From positions 40,611,194 through 40,675,193 of the forward strand of contig NC_091934.1 of NCBI RefSeq assembly GCF_041260155.1: a stretch of 64,000 bases of DNA. Direction: 5' to 3'. Source of the stretch: Ptychodera flava. Lineage: Eukaryota; Hemichordata; Enteropneusta; Ptychoderidae. Shown here one piece after another: positions 45,701 through 57,197 of the stretch. The notes under the pieces are model-generated. The model was not told the DNA's origin and made no database searches. It worked only from the letters and a program-made list of their open reading frames with translations. The position numbers and the translations under genes are program-made. Within the stretch, counting starts at the first letter, position 1; the number at the start of each line of letters is the position of its first letter.

Positions 45701-48700
45701 TTTTTATTCTGTTTGTATAAAGGAGTTTTCAGTTTTAGTTCCAATCTTACAATCATGTTGTATTTATGTGTCAATACAGTCTATGTTACTGTTGGCAACC
45801 AAAATTCTACTCTGGACTGGATTTCATTTGTCAACAATGGCATTGCAATATTATACATTGTGAGTTATGTCGGCAGGATAATACTTTGTATTTCTGTATA
45901 CTTTACAGAAAAAGATAAGAAAATGTGTTTGTTTATAGAAAGAAAATAATTAAAACATTATCAGAAGTTGCAGCTATTCACCCTTGAATTTCAAGCAGTG
46001 ACCAATCCATTGTAAGTTTTATCACTGAGTTTCTTCACACTGTGTTGGACTACATAGCTTTAGTATACTGACCCAGCAAGTGCATGGATTTACCAGACAG
46101 CAACTTATGCAGACAATGTTACACATGCTATGCAAGTTATTTTTGCCTTCTGAGATTCAACATAGACGCACTACATGTACAATTTTTTTCAAAATTTTCA
46201 GTAGACTGAATGTAATTTGACGAAAGTTTGAAAATTTCTTCTTATATAATATAGCCTCTGCATCCCACTCCCCAACCTCCTTGCCAAAAATTTCCATATG
46301 GTAATTTTAGACCATTGTTGTACCTGATCAGTAAGTAAAGCGGCTACTGTGTAAAGATGATACCATAGATATTGCCTAGTTTTTGTAGCGCTTTTGAAAT
46401 TCAAAATGGCCACTATTCATGAAAGCAAGACAATGAGAAATGGTAAACCAAGCTTGATATTTAGTATACACAAGTATTAAACCAGAGTAGTATTTGATGT
46501 TGCATACGCATACATACAGTTGAGCACTTTTCAAACACTGGGGGCGCCCTCACTATATTCCCACTTTGATCACCCTATTAGTCAACAGGTAGTAATCTAC
46601 CTCATAATTCACAGATTTGAGAACAGTGAAAGTACAATGGTTTATGTGTGGAGGGACTATTATGGTTACTGCTAACAAAGGAATAAGATAGTGTAATTTC
46701 ATGGTTTATTGTGTCATGACTTTCCCATAACTTAAGCGACATTAAAGTATACAGTTATACTTTTGTTATGCTAGTGCAGTTAACAACGTAAAACTCCTGC
46801 CCGTAAAATTACCAACTTAATTAGTCCAATTAAAATTTGCTAGATGCCCTAACGCCTAGGTTGCGATAATCAAGAAAATCCCATTACAGGCTCACACAAG
46901 AACTCGAACTATAGCACACTGAAATCTGGATACCATGAGTCTGCGAAACAAATATGGGACACTAAATAACACATTGTTGCCGTAGCCCCACCTCCCCAGG
47001 GCCTGTGGGCTGACCTGTCTATTCCTCTACAGTTGTCCCGTACCGCCTAAGGTTGCCACCCAACATTCAAAAGAATTACATTCAGTGCTGCATCAGTAAC
47101 CTGCAGCAGAGGTTTAACCCTTTCACCCCAGTTCCCTGTATACAGGTCCAACTTTACCATAGAAAACAATGGTTTGGGATAAACCATGGTGGTGAAAGGG
47201 TTAAGTGGGCATTGTAAGAGCGCCACCACAGTTCAGTTGTAAGGTCAGTGATTACACATATACAAAAATAAACGTCCTTCACTATTAATGTACATGTATA
47301 TGGATTTAGTTTTGTTTGAAGGACATTTAATGAGTGCAACCACTGTTTTCATGACGTGTCTTTCAGTATATGGCAAGCTGTGAAAAGAACATGGCTATGT
47401 ACATGCAAAGTCTGTAATTTTACAAAAAGTTCTGTTTGCAGCCTAGTTCCTGTGTATTTTTCATTGAAACTTGAAGAATTCAACCAAAAGTAAAGTGTTT
47501 CTCAACAAATGCATATTAAATGAAGTTACAAATACCTGCTTTGAGAGCAGCTCGTACAATCTTTTCATGCGTATGGGTAGGTGTGCAAACTATAACTGCA
47601 TCGACTCTACAAAAAAAACAAAAAGTTGAAATTGAATCAAAATTTTGCTGATATTTCACGTTATTAATGGATATTAACAAGTTTTATACATATAAAACAA
47701 CGTTACTTCAATATACCAATGATACAGTATATTGATGATAGTCAAATTCACACACAGAGATTGGTGCACACCACGTATACATGTACATCATTTTCCAGTA
47801 GACAATGTGATCAGGCTTGAGAAGAAAAGGTGGTGTTTCTGATCTTCCTATATTGATTTGGGTTAAATGTAGCTATATCAGCTTTATGTTTGCAGGAAAA
47901 ATATTAAACATAAAGAAAGACCATGCACTTCTGTATGTATATGTGTAGCAATGGCTTCATGATTATATTATTGTAACGTACATTGCTGTATATGTTAGAA
48001 TTATAACTGTGTGTGAACATTCCTATTTTTGTTATTTTCATGTCTGTATAGTAATGACCTGATTTGAGTGTTAAAAATAATAAAAAATCTCCTCATTAAG
48101 AGACCCAGTAGAGTTGGCAACAAAGCAATGGTTTTTTATCTTTGAAACAGTCGCTGTTTCATATCTACTTACGGCTCATTAAATATGAAGCCATTATAAA
48201 ACTAGTACATTTTGTCAGCATTGATTAGACCAAATAGCAAACTATGTTTGAACACGCTGTGGGAAATGACGAGCAACTGGTTTTTTGACATGCCAAGCAG
48301 TGTCTGCTGAAACAATACAAATTCGTCTCGTTGTAAATTCCACTGTCTGGCAATTATTCATGACTCAAGAACCCCTAGTTTTCAAATGTAAATTTTTTTA
48401 GTCACACCACTTGATTTGTAAAGTTGGTTTCCTCTCCAAATGTGTAACATGGTCTCCTTTTCTATTTATTTCAATAATCAGGTAAAACTCAAAAATCTAA
48501 TCATTTTGATATTAACTTTTTCACTTTTTAAATCGAAGATACATGAAAAGTAAAATACTTTTTACCCTTTTTCCCTTCAAAACTCATTGTATTTTGGCTA
48601 TTCTACATCTCATGATACCAACTTGACAGTAAACGATCTCTCTGTTCTTCCAGTAGCTTAATACACAACACTTGATACAAATTGAAAGTAAACTTTCTAT

Positions 48701-51700
48701 CTCATTTATGGCAAGAAATTTTCGATTTTGTAGAACTTATTATACATTCTGGCTTGGTTAAAAGATCACAAAACATATGTAAATGGTTTGTTTACCTGAT
48801 ATGAAAAGGCAGTTGTATAATGCATGAAATCGAGAGGGAGAAAATAACAAAGTAAAGGGTAAATGGGGAGTCGGGAAATGGCTTACAGCTAGTCTAGCCA
48901 AAACCCCGTCATGATAAATTGTCCGAAACTCAAAGTTAGCAAAGAGGGCTCATAATAAAAGTAACAAATAGTTCTTTAAATAAAAACAAGAAAAGCACTG
49001 ATTTAATAACAACATTGTAGTAAATCACTAAATTACTAAATGGCAAAAGTGAAGCCTGTTACTGATTGATCAAATGTTGTCTGAAAGTTTGTTTGATGTA
49101 AAGAGTTTGTGGACTTAATGTGGACGGAAATGTCGTTCCAAACTCTTGCTTCAGAAAAACAAACGGCAAACTGGCCTGAATTTGTCATTGCATGATATGG
49201 ACGTAGGTTTTGAAGTTGACAATTTCTAGTATTATAGTCGTGACAACTGACACTGAAGTAATCTGATAATGTATGTGGTGAATGCTTGTGAATCAAGCTG
49301 TAAACGAAGAGACCTAGGAGGAATTTATAGAGTTTAAAAACATCTATAGGTATATAGTCACCTGTAATCTAAATATATCCATATATGGTCAAAGGGGCGT
49401 TCCTTAGTATTCAAAATGCCCGTGTTAGGGCGCTGTTTTTAAAAAGCGGCCACCCACTTAAAATCTGTGATTGGTTAGATTTTCTCTTTCCATGGTAAAT
49501 GTGGCAAAATTGGAACAGGTGACAGTATACCTTTGAGTTGAGTGAAACAAAGAGCTAAGTGGTCTGTGGTTGATTTGAACATTTTTTGGGCTGTATAAAC
49601 TCTGTCATACATTAAGTTGATTTTCAAACAATCAATCACAAAAGAGTTCAGTTTTTGCTTAACCTTGGCAAAAGCCAATTAAAAGAGCGTGTATACACAC
49701 TTCAGACGACTACTTTAAATTTGTTTTAGAACAACACATACCTATTATCTCCCAGGACGGCTGCCATTCCTCGGCTGTCGACCACCCTGGTGTCATCCAG
49801 GAAATATTGCTTGACTGTTCTATTGGCTGTCTCCACATCTTCTTCGATGATCCATCTCACAGCGGCACGATGGTTGGCGACAACGTTTTTGAAGTGAATG
49901 GTACCAGCTCTACCTAAACCAAATATGGCAAAACCAACTGGCCTGTCTTTTAGATATAGAGTAGAGGAAAAAAGATAGAAATTCAGGGACGAAAACTACT
50001 GTAGGAATACTAAGCTACTCTGTGTGGTACACTATTAAAGTTGTCCTTGACTGTCTGACCTAGACCGAGGTTGATCATCAGAACAATAAGTCAGGCCGCA
50101 TTGATAGCCCTGCTAGCAATACTTAGCTTGCTGATCAAGTCGTACTGGAGGCTAGAGCTACATTTTACCGTTTCTGTTCAAATTCCAAATTAAAGTGCTC
50201 GACGTAAGACGGTAATGTTGGGCTTGAACAGCCTGAAATAAAAGCCTGGTCTCTTATACTACATGTTTAATGAGCATATTACTGTTTTAGTCAAATCAAA
50301 TGGCAAAGCAGCCATGATGAAAGAAATATCAATTACAGCTTGAAACTCGAGGGCGCACTTCACCATTACACAAAGGAAAGCTGCCAACTCAAATTGTTTG
50401 CAGTCAAGCACCAACAAAATAAAAAAGGTTTTGTGAATTTTGCATTGTCCTTGAGAGACAGCATACACCATGATGCCTCCAAGTCATTCTTATTCAATTA
50501 TATCACATTTATAAGTACCCTAGACCTGGCTGGACCAATACTTAGAGAAATATTCCTATGTTGACTTTGACAGTTCAGTTTTGAGGTCGGTCAGTGATAA
50601 AAATAAACATCCTTCAGTATTAATGTAAATGTATATGGACTAAATTTTGTTATAAGGACGTTTAATGAGTGTGCAACCATTAACATTGTTTTCATGGCAT
50701 GACTTTCAATCCATAACAAGTCAATATGGACAGACTATACTGAAAACAGTGTTAATATAGTTGTACTTCATTGGCCTTTCATTCTGTTTCAAAAGGAAGT
50801 TTATTCTCGGACAAATTTCTCAGCTTTCATCTAAGATGAAAGCTAGGAAATTTGTCAGAAAGAATCTTTCAAAATGGAAGTTAAATTTGTCAGAAAATAC
50901 ATCTCCTATTTTTGAAAGATTCTTCATAGAAAAGTAATTGAACATTTACAAAAACTATAAAAAGAATGCTAGCGAGACAGGTGTTTGTTTAACATGTACT
51001 ACATTTTATACTGGTAGTTTGATTAACTTTTTAAAGTGTAGTAATCCATTGCTTGTTCCCAAATTTACCATCATGTGTGTTTAATATTGACTACCAGTAG
51101 AAATTCAGATGAAATTTTCAATTTTGATCCGGGGTATTATACCGTATATTGCTGAAGTTGGCAGTCAGAACCCTATGTTGACATATGTGACTCATATTTA
51201 TTATTGATATCATGCTTGTGGTAAGAAGAAAAATTATTGTCACTGCTTAAATGTATTAACAATTTTCAAAAGTCATGTCAAAAATTTAAAATCATAGACA
51301 AATATTTGAGACATATTTTTGCATAATTGAAATTGTGATAAAATTTCAAATCAGCCCTCATTGTTGAGAAACCTTTTTTGACAAACAATACAAAAAGCCA
51401 GTAAAACTCTTATCATACACTACCCATAGTCGCAACCAGTGACTTACAGGCTCATCAAATTCTATCTGACAATTAAGCTATAGGACTGTTTCAGATTGTC
51501 GCACAGCAGTTCAAACACCAATTTATTTTGGGAGGGCAGGGGAGTTGACTTCAGTACAATACTTTAGCACTCACTTTGGTGATAGCTGTTTTGCCTTTTT
51601 GATTGTTTGTCCTTTTAGTTTATTGATTACACCTTGGAGCCAACCACCGGATCTTCATGGTAATACCAATAATTGACAATGCTGTACGGTCTGAGGGAGA

Positions 51701-53252
51701 CTATATTATAATAAACTTTCGCAAAATGTTACAGTTTATTCTGTAAATGACATTCACAATATTGGCTTTTGATGTTTCATTTTATAGGGGAGGTTTTGAT
51801 CTAACAAAATATCTTGTTTGTTGAACTGATGCGATTATCCACGACAGCCCATGCCATCAGGTAAACTCAAAGTTCACAGTTTATGTTATTGTAAGCTATG
51901 CTAAATTCCATGCTAACTAGTCCATATCTGATGCATACATAAGGTCATTTTTACATATTGTACAAACATAGACCCCAGAGAAAATTTCCTCTGGGGTCTA
52001 TGGTACAAACAAGGTTGGTGATGACAGCCTTGAACTGTACTATCTGTATTGTACTTATTTGCATAACAACAGGATCGTCTGGTCAACAATTCATATTGTC
52101 TGCAGAAACTCTTCTGACAGCTCTTTGTAGAACAATGGGAATAGCAGTTTATAAAGACACTTGACAGCCTGGGTTGGTTCAACAGAGTCGCAACCATGCA
52201 TGCTGAAGCTGCAATCACAGGCTGTTTGTTGTGACATTGGCAATACTCATCATTTGAAGAAATAATAAAAAATTGTAGATGTGATCCTCCATTCAAAAAC
52301 AAACTTTCTACAGTGAAACTGTTGGACTTACAACACTGTTACAGTTCACGTATTGAATTCCCTTCCCATAATTTTCGTGCAAACTTGAAAATTTGCTATT
52401 ACTTTAACCCTTTCACCACCATGGTTTGTCCCAAATCCATTGTATTCTATGGTAAAGTTTGGACCTGTATACAGGTAACTGGGGTGAAAGGGTTAAAGTG
52501 TCATTCTCGGGGGGACCCCACACAACCAGCAAGGGTGTGGCAGGGCTATGGAACCGCAACAAATTTTTTGCACATACAGAGAAATATAAGAGCGCAAAAT
52601 TTGCAGACATTATACTCCCCTCCTTCAGTGAGAAAATGTTTGAAAAATTAACCCACTTTTGACTTTGGTAGCAATTTCATGAATTCTTATATGCCATATA
52701 CACTTGCACGGACACCTTTGCTTAAAGTTGCGTATTGGCGATGCCAGTTCAACCTTTGCCAAATATGCAAGTTTTAGTACTACAGGACAAAGTAAAAAAG
52801 TCAAGTAAATTATCACTGATGACCTAATTGACAAGTCAGAACAGCTATCTAACAAACGTTTTAGTTTTCAGGCTAATATCTCGTTTATTTTAAACATTGT
52901 GTAATTGACTTTTAAATTTCAATTGTCTACACATTCGAAATTTAAATCATATTTACGCTGTAAGAAACGCGAGAAGTTTAAGCTTTTGTGTTTCTCACAC
53001 GCACTTCGATTTAAGCGCCACCGCGCCGTACCGATCAACTCATAATGTACTACGCAGGCGCCGTCGACTGTACAGTCGCTAGTTTACAGAACATACTAGA
53101 ACTCGTGGAAAAAACCAGTCGTGTAGTTAGTCCAAGGTCCTGCTAACTATATAGTGGTGGGAGTGCGCACTGTGAAAGAACTGACGACATCCATGACCTA
53201 AAAATATAAATACTGTAGATTACTAGAATTTGCGCTCACCTCTTATTTCCAT
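40036..53252 (-). CDS. Gfo/Idh/MocA-family oxidoreductase, paralogue B (complete, 8 coding exons)
   Basis: Coding exons in gene order: 53252-53240, 49946-49742, 47606-47536, 43171-43063, 42226-42102, 41548-41325, 40834-40669 and 40193-40036. They sum to 1071 bases, 356 residues plus TAA, all junctions GT-AG. Motifs parallel paralogue A: '[18 protein letters not shown]' nucleotide-binding loop, '[14 protein letters not shown]', 'FCEKPIA' with the conserved lysine, and '[17 protein letters not shown]' with the D-x3-H catalytic pair. Exon 5 differs from A by one codon; all other internal exons have identical lengths and phases. In the 75-residue block around the catalytic histidine the two proteins are about 77% identical by eye. 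The C-terminal ten residues differ. Both copies look functional. The enzyme is probably an NAD(P)-dependent polyol or sugar dehydrogenase; the substrate is not evident. Confidence 0.9.
42272..42361. repeat. TA dinucleotide microsatellite
   Basis: A (TA)n run of about 90 bases in the intron of paralogue B between the exons at 42226 and 43063. Confidence 0.95.
42515..42566 (+). ncRNA. Hammerhead-ribozyme-like core motif
   Basis: Reads 'tagcac' then CTGAGGA (42525-42531, fitting CUGANGA), a 5-bp stem II GTCCT/AGGAC (42533-42537 with 42544-42548), GAAA (42549-42552), and 'gtgctg' (42557-42562), which pairs with 'tagcac' as stem I. Stem III is reduced to at most the closing A-T around two bases, which would make it minimal or inactive. 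Hammerheads with very short stem III are known in Penelope-like retroelements. The similar 'CTGAnGA...GAAACG' repeat is common in animal genomes, so function is uncertain. Confidence 0.4.
42678..42736. repeat. TA dinucleotide microsatellite
   Basis: A (TA)n run just downstream of the hammerhead-like motif, in the same intron of paralogue B. Confidence 0.95.
42929..43014. repeat. Diverged copy of the CCCTTTCA small MITE
   Basis: 'aacccttttactgtcatggt' followed by 'tgtggtaaagttggacctc' matches the order of the clean copies at 47.12 and 52.41 kb. It lies in an intron of paralogue B. Confidence 0.5.
43219..44883. mobile_element. hAT-like non-autonomous element with 5-bp target duplication
   Basis: The ends 'cagggctcccgcta' and 'taggggagccctg' are inverted and flanked by TTATG on each side (43214-43218 and 44884-44888). 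The length is 1665 bp, in the intron of paralogue B between exons at 43171 and 47536. The interior is AT-rich; a plus-strand frame at 43419-43682 is not recognised. Confidence 0.9.
45279..45526. mobile_element. TTAA-flanked MITE, CCCTTTGAGTGC family, copy 1
   Basis: TTAA flanks both ends (45275-45278 and 45527-45530). The interior matches 61497-61710 through 'ttttaccactttttaataat', 'ttttctgtaattcttt' and 'ccacaaaaattgacattgg'. No coding content. Confidence 0.8.
47118..47200. mobile_element. 83-bp TTAA-flanked MITE, CCCTTTCACC ends
   Basis: CCCTTTCACC and GGTGAAAGGG form exact inverted ends between two TTAA sites. A second clean copy in opposite orientation is at 52408-52492. Degraded relatives occur near 18.6, 19.4, 24.3 and 42.9 kb. 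Confidence 0.85.
47230..47385. repeat. Dispersed repeat, copy 1
   Basis: Contains 'aaaaataaacgtccttcact' and 'atgtatatggatttagtttt' and is homologous to 50572-50718. The nature of this repeat is unknown. Confidence 0.65.
49036..49345 (-). pseudogene. LINE fragment: extreme C terminus of a CR1/Jockey-type reverse transcriptase
   Basis: The minus-strand reading '[20 protein letters not shown]', '[15 protein letters not shown]' and '[20 protein letters not shown]' carries the characteristic 'YNTR...VWN.I...IK' end of these polymerases. It is truncated at its 5' side where the AGGTATAC MITE (49348-49532) abuts it. Located in the first intron of paralogue B. Confidence 0.75.
49348..49532. mobile_element. 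AGGTATAC-family MITE, copy 2
   Basis: Homologous over its full length to 15798-15979 (inverted) and 63367-63546. Its TTAA flanks are no longer intact (CTAT and TTGA), suggesting an older insertion. It abuts the LINE fragment. Confidence 0.8.
50572..50718. repeat. Dispersed repeat, copy 2
   Basis: Homologous to 47230-47385 ('aaaaataaacatccttcagt', 'atgtatatggactaaatttt'). Confidence 0.65.
50795..50843. repeat. Short hairpin
   Basis: 'gacaaatttctcagctttca' pairs with 'tgaaagctaggaaatttgtc' around a loop of a few bases, giving arms of about 22 bp. A second, larger imperfect hairpin built on 'agaatctttcaaaa' lies directly after it (to 50925). It probably derives from a MITE. Confidence 0.6.
51967..52004. 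repeat. Perfect short hairpin
   Basis: 'catagaccccagag' and 'ctctggggtctatg' flank a short AT loop. Confidence 0.7.
52408..52492. mobile_element. 85-bp TTAA-flanked MITE, CCCTTTCACC ends, copy 2
   Basis: Same inverted ends and TTAA flanks (52404-52407, 52493-52496) as 47118-47200, in the opposite orientation. In the first intron of paralogue B. Confidence 0.85.
53240..53252 (-). CDS. 13-base start exon of paralogue B
   Basis: ATG-GAA-ATA-AGA-G before a GTGAGC donor. Joined to the exon at 49946 it reads '[19 protein letters not shown]' in frame. This parallels the 16-base start exon of paralogue A. Confidence 0.85.
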
Positions 53253-54157
53253 CGCTGGGAATTAATTACCCTGTCTGAGTTTATCCAAATTAATTTAGTC
53301 AGTAGCGTCCGTCCGCTGATCTGTGTCCTTGGTTATGACCCCTGAATATTGAACTCGAACTCGACGTATGCCTAATATCGATGGCAATAGACGCAGCACA
53401 GTGAGCTGGTCGCTTAAAATAAAGTGAAATCGAAGCCAAGATTAACTATCTGTGAAGATCGGTTGTAAAACCACCCAACAAAATATAGCGATTTTGTTGC
53501 TGACCCTGCTCTACCAGTGTAGCGATCCAGTCAGTTTCGCACAGTGCAGTGCACAGTAACCTATCTGCAGTGCTGTGCAGTGCTTATGTACATGATATAT
53601 TAGTAACAGTCTGCTCGATTAACCATGTTAGGAGTTGGTCATTTGCATAAAAAGTCTACATAAATTAGTATTCAGAACATACAGCCAATCATGCCATTTG
53701 ATCTACGCGTCAATCGACAAAGTTCCCGCCCTTTATTATGAAAACCATGACCTTTTCTTTTCAAATGTAGATCTCGGGGTCAACATCTCTGTTTGGGGAT
53801 ACCCAGCCAGCCATATGAAAACACAAGATCACGGTTCAAACCATGTAGCTACCTTGCTGCGAATCCGTAGCCTCTGCCACTCGGGTAGCTTGGTCATTCA
53901 TTGCCCCACTCCAAGCAGAACACGTCAAGGAGTGGCAGGGCTCGTTTTCGCAGCAAGTAGCTACCAAGAGACTTCCTCGGCGAGCAGGAAAAATTTCACA
54001 GATGCTTTTTTGAAATATTAAATTTCGATTTTCGCGCCTGCATTGCATCCTGTCGATATGCGTATGGCAAGTCGCGAATGACACAAAGATATACGATTAT
54101 ACGGTAGCTCCTACACGCCACGGAACTCTATTGCAATATTACGACTAGACTTGTAGA
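53253..54157. other. 5' flank of paralogue B, with a small hairpin element at 53845-53965
   Basis: The minus-strand promoter of paralogue B is expected here; CpG density is raised at about 52970-53110 (first intron) and 53300-53420. At 53845-53965 the inverted ends 'gtagctaccttgctgcgaa' and 'ttcgcagcaagtagctac' mark a MITE-like hairpin of about 120 bp. No other gene is supported. Confidence 0.45.
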
Positions 54158-54159
54158 GT

Positions 54160-56092
54160 TTAAGGGAGCGTTCAGTTATTACGGCCGGGGATGGGCTGGC
54201 AAAATCCGGAGGGTCACATTAAATTTGAAAACTGCAAAGGGGGGGGGGTCATGTATTTTTCCAACAGCTCAGAGGGGGGGGGGGTCACTTAATTTTCATA
54301 AGTATCCGTCCCGTCAAGCAGTTTTAGTGTTCAGAAAAATTCTGGGAGATAAAAATGATTCGCTGCATGATTTCATTCTATTAAATCTGAACAAAAGTAT
54401 AATTATCTGTCACATGAACATTTTTACTTGGGAATTCTGAGGCTTGTCTTATTGTAAATCAAGCTCACTGAGGGCAATGAACAATTCCTATTACTTACAT
54501 ATTAGAGATATAGCAAGTTTTGTCAGGGAAATTATTTAACAGTTACCTGTATAGTAATAGTACCATGAAAAGTGAAATTATACTTTTAGGTGAATCATAT
54601 TTTAGGTGAAATTCCAATATCATACTTGTTGTCAACATCTGAACTTTCAAATACCCTATTTGAATCAAGTACATTTGTATCAATATCAAACACCTATAAA
54701 AGCACAAATTAATTTAGTTAAGCATTGTAAAAAAATTATTCACAGTTTCTCATAGACTCCAATGTATAGTGAATCAACATTTTGGTGAAATTCCAAAATC
54801 CAATTTCTTGCACACATATCAACCTTTAACCATCCTAGTCTAACTAAGTACTTTAAAATGAATTATCAAACGTCTATAAATACACAGATTTAGATAGTTT
54901 TGTATTGGAAAACAATTATTCATAGTCTCCTCATAGACTACCATGTATTGTGAATCAACATTTCGGTAAATTTCTAAAATCCAATTTCTTGCACACATAT
55001 CCATTTGTAACCACTATAGTCTAATCAAGTACATTAATATTAATAATCGAGAGTACATAAATACATAAATTTACCTACTTTTGTTTTGGAAAAAACATTG
55101 TTCACAGTTTCCTCATAGACTCCCATGTACAGTGAATCTACATTTCAGTGAAATTCCAAAATCCAATTTCTGGCGAACAAATCCATTTATTACCGCCATA
55201 GTCGTATCAAGTACATTAATATTAATAATTGAGAGTACATAAATACACAGGTTTACCTATTTTTGTATTTAAAAAAATTGTTCATAGCTTCCTCATAGTG
55301 GATGAACATTTTCAGTGAAATTCCAAAATTAGATTTCTTGTACATATAATATGCACCATTGTATTCTAATCAAGTAAAATTATGTTAATTATTGAACATC
55401 AGTATATGCACAAGTATAGCAAGTTTTTCATTGGAAAAAAATTATTCACAATTTTATCATAGACTCCCATGTATAGTGGATGAACATTGTTGGTGAAATT
55501 CTAAATTCAAAGTTTTGTCCACATACCAGTTGTAACAACCCTATTCCAATGAAGTACAATTAGGTCAATTATCAAATATCTATAAATGGTGCATAGATAT
55601 AGTTTTGTATTGAAAAAGTATTACATAGTTTTCTCATAGACTACCATGTATAGTGAATCAACATTGTCAACAGCCGATTATCAATTAAATCCAAATATCA
55701 AAATTTTGTACACATACGCTTGCGCAAAAATATAATGCAATCCACCTGTAATTTCTGTCCAATCCCTTTGAGGGGTAATTTAAAAATTATAGCAAGTCAG
55801 AAGGGAAATGTGAACATTAACAACTTGTGAGCATGTAAGGAGGGTCATTTGAAAAAATCTGGGAATCTTTTTTTTGATTCTATCATGCCCCCAAGAGGTG
55901 TTTGTGTGTGCAGCTTACTCAAGCGATGGGGGTGGGGTGGGGGGGGGGGTGGTCATGAAATTTTTGCCATGTTAAAAGAGGGGTCATCAATTTGTTGGTG
56001 CAATGGGTAGGGGGTTCACTTATTTTGAACGATGCCCAGGAAGAATTTGCCGGCCCACCCCTGGCCATAATAACTACATGCTCCCTAAATAT
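54160..56092. mobile_element. 1.9-kb inverted-repeat element with internal tandem repeats
   Basis: The left end 'aagggagcgttcagttatta' followed by 'cggccggggatgggctgg' matches the reverse complement of the right end ('ggcccacccctggccataat' then 'aactacatgctccctaa'). Both ends carry G-rich 'ggagggtcac' tracts. The interior (about 54520-55720) is a diverged tandem array of the 'catagactcccatgtatagt' type, with units of roughly 150-170 bp. Nothing is encoded. The same family was split by the IS4EU-like transposon at 1-7.6 kb. The target duplication is not resolved; TTTAA or TAA is possible. Confidence 0.75.
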
Positions 56093-56345
56093 GCGGCTAT
56101 ATGTGATAGTTTGGGGAACTTGAAAAAATTGCTCATATAGAGGGGGGATTTGAATGTTTTGAGGGATTTTAGTGTGACCTGAAAAAAAAAATTCAATCGC
56201 GATTCCTGCAGCCCTCCCCCCTTGCCATTATTTGCGAACGCAGCCTCACCACCTTGGGTGCCCGGGCTTCATTCCGTGGATGACCATAGGTGGCGCTCCA
56301 AGGAGACGAAGTCTCGTTCTCACCGAGATTACTTCATGAGATTTG

Positions 56346-56364
56346 GTTGCTATCAACATGGCGG
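56346..56364. promoter_or_regulatory. Promoter-like patch with X-box-like and YY1-like motifs
   Basis: 'gttgctatcaacatggcgg' combines a degenerate RFX X-box-like palindrome (GTTGCT-ATCAAC) with CAACATGGCGG, a YY1-type core-promoter motif. The surrounding 56250-56420 is more GC-rich than its neighbours. It lies 3.4 kb upstream of the plus-strand coiled-coil gene. Linking it to that gene, or to a divergent transcript, is inference. Confidence 0.25.
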
Positions 56365-56419
56365 AGCTCATCATACAACCAAAACATTAGCCGAGACCTG
56401 GAAATAGTAGCCAACATTT

Positions 56420-57197
56420 TTACTCTGGTGATTTTTCGGGTGTGTATTTATCACTTAATCGCATTAGTATCAAAGGTACGTAGCCAACGGTAACATTGGA
56501 AACGCTCTTTCTTGAAGGAAGTTTCAATTACAGTGAAATTTGTTCACTTCAAAGTTTACGGCTAGGCATGCAGGATGGTGCACTGTAGTTTGTAGTGTGC
56601 ATTTTTGTCGACAAGTACAGATCGTGAATGTATGAAACCTGTAAGCTGTGTCAGGTAGTGAGTGCTTTGTAATAAGTCGCATCTTCCTATAAAGTTTCGA
56701 GGGCACGAATTTTGCTGAATCTGCGAACAACACGGGCGAACGAAATGCACGCCGACGATCCCAACGCGCAACGCCGGATGACCTGCACGCAGGCATCCCA
56801 AATTAAAATTTTCGAGTAATTTACCACCAAAATACACATGCCAGTTTGTTTAAATGTATCAGCGATTGCTTTAGCATCGTTCATCGAGTCTAAGAAAGGC
56901 ACCATTGCAACGATAGATAGATCCATGAAGGTAATTCTCCATGATAACATCACATCAGTCTTTATGGAGGAGGTAGCACACCACCTCAAAGCTCAGCAAG
57001 GTACACTGGACCAAAAGGGGGATTCTCACCCAATCGGCGAAAACTCCCGATCGGGAGACTTCTCAGAAATGTTAATGCAAATGTTAATATTACATGTATT
57101 TAGATACAGCTACTTGGTGACAGTTTTTAGCTACTATAGACTACAGTCTAGAGAAGCTATTGGGATGGGTATCCGTCCGGCGTCAGTCTGTAGGGGT
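56420..57197. other. Unassigned stretch with open frames on both strands
   Basis: Plus-strand 56838-57000 ('MPVCLNVSAIALASFIESKK...') and minus-strand 56989-56800 ('...AKAIADTFKQTGMCILVV') are both open and moderately GC-rich. Neither matches a family I recognise. The plus-strand frame meets a plausible donor ('gctcagcaag|gtacac') near 57000. One of them may be a genuine exon, but I cannot choose. Confidence 0.25.

Noticed and set aside
50795-50925. microRNA precursor
   Set aside because: Loop too small for the first stem, and the overlapping second hairpin suggests a MITE remnant; no conservation evidence.
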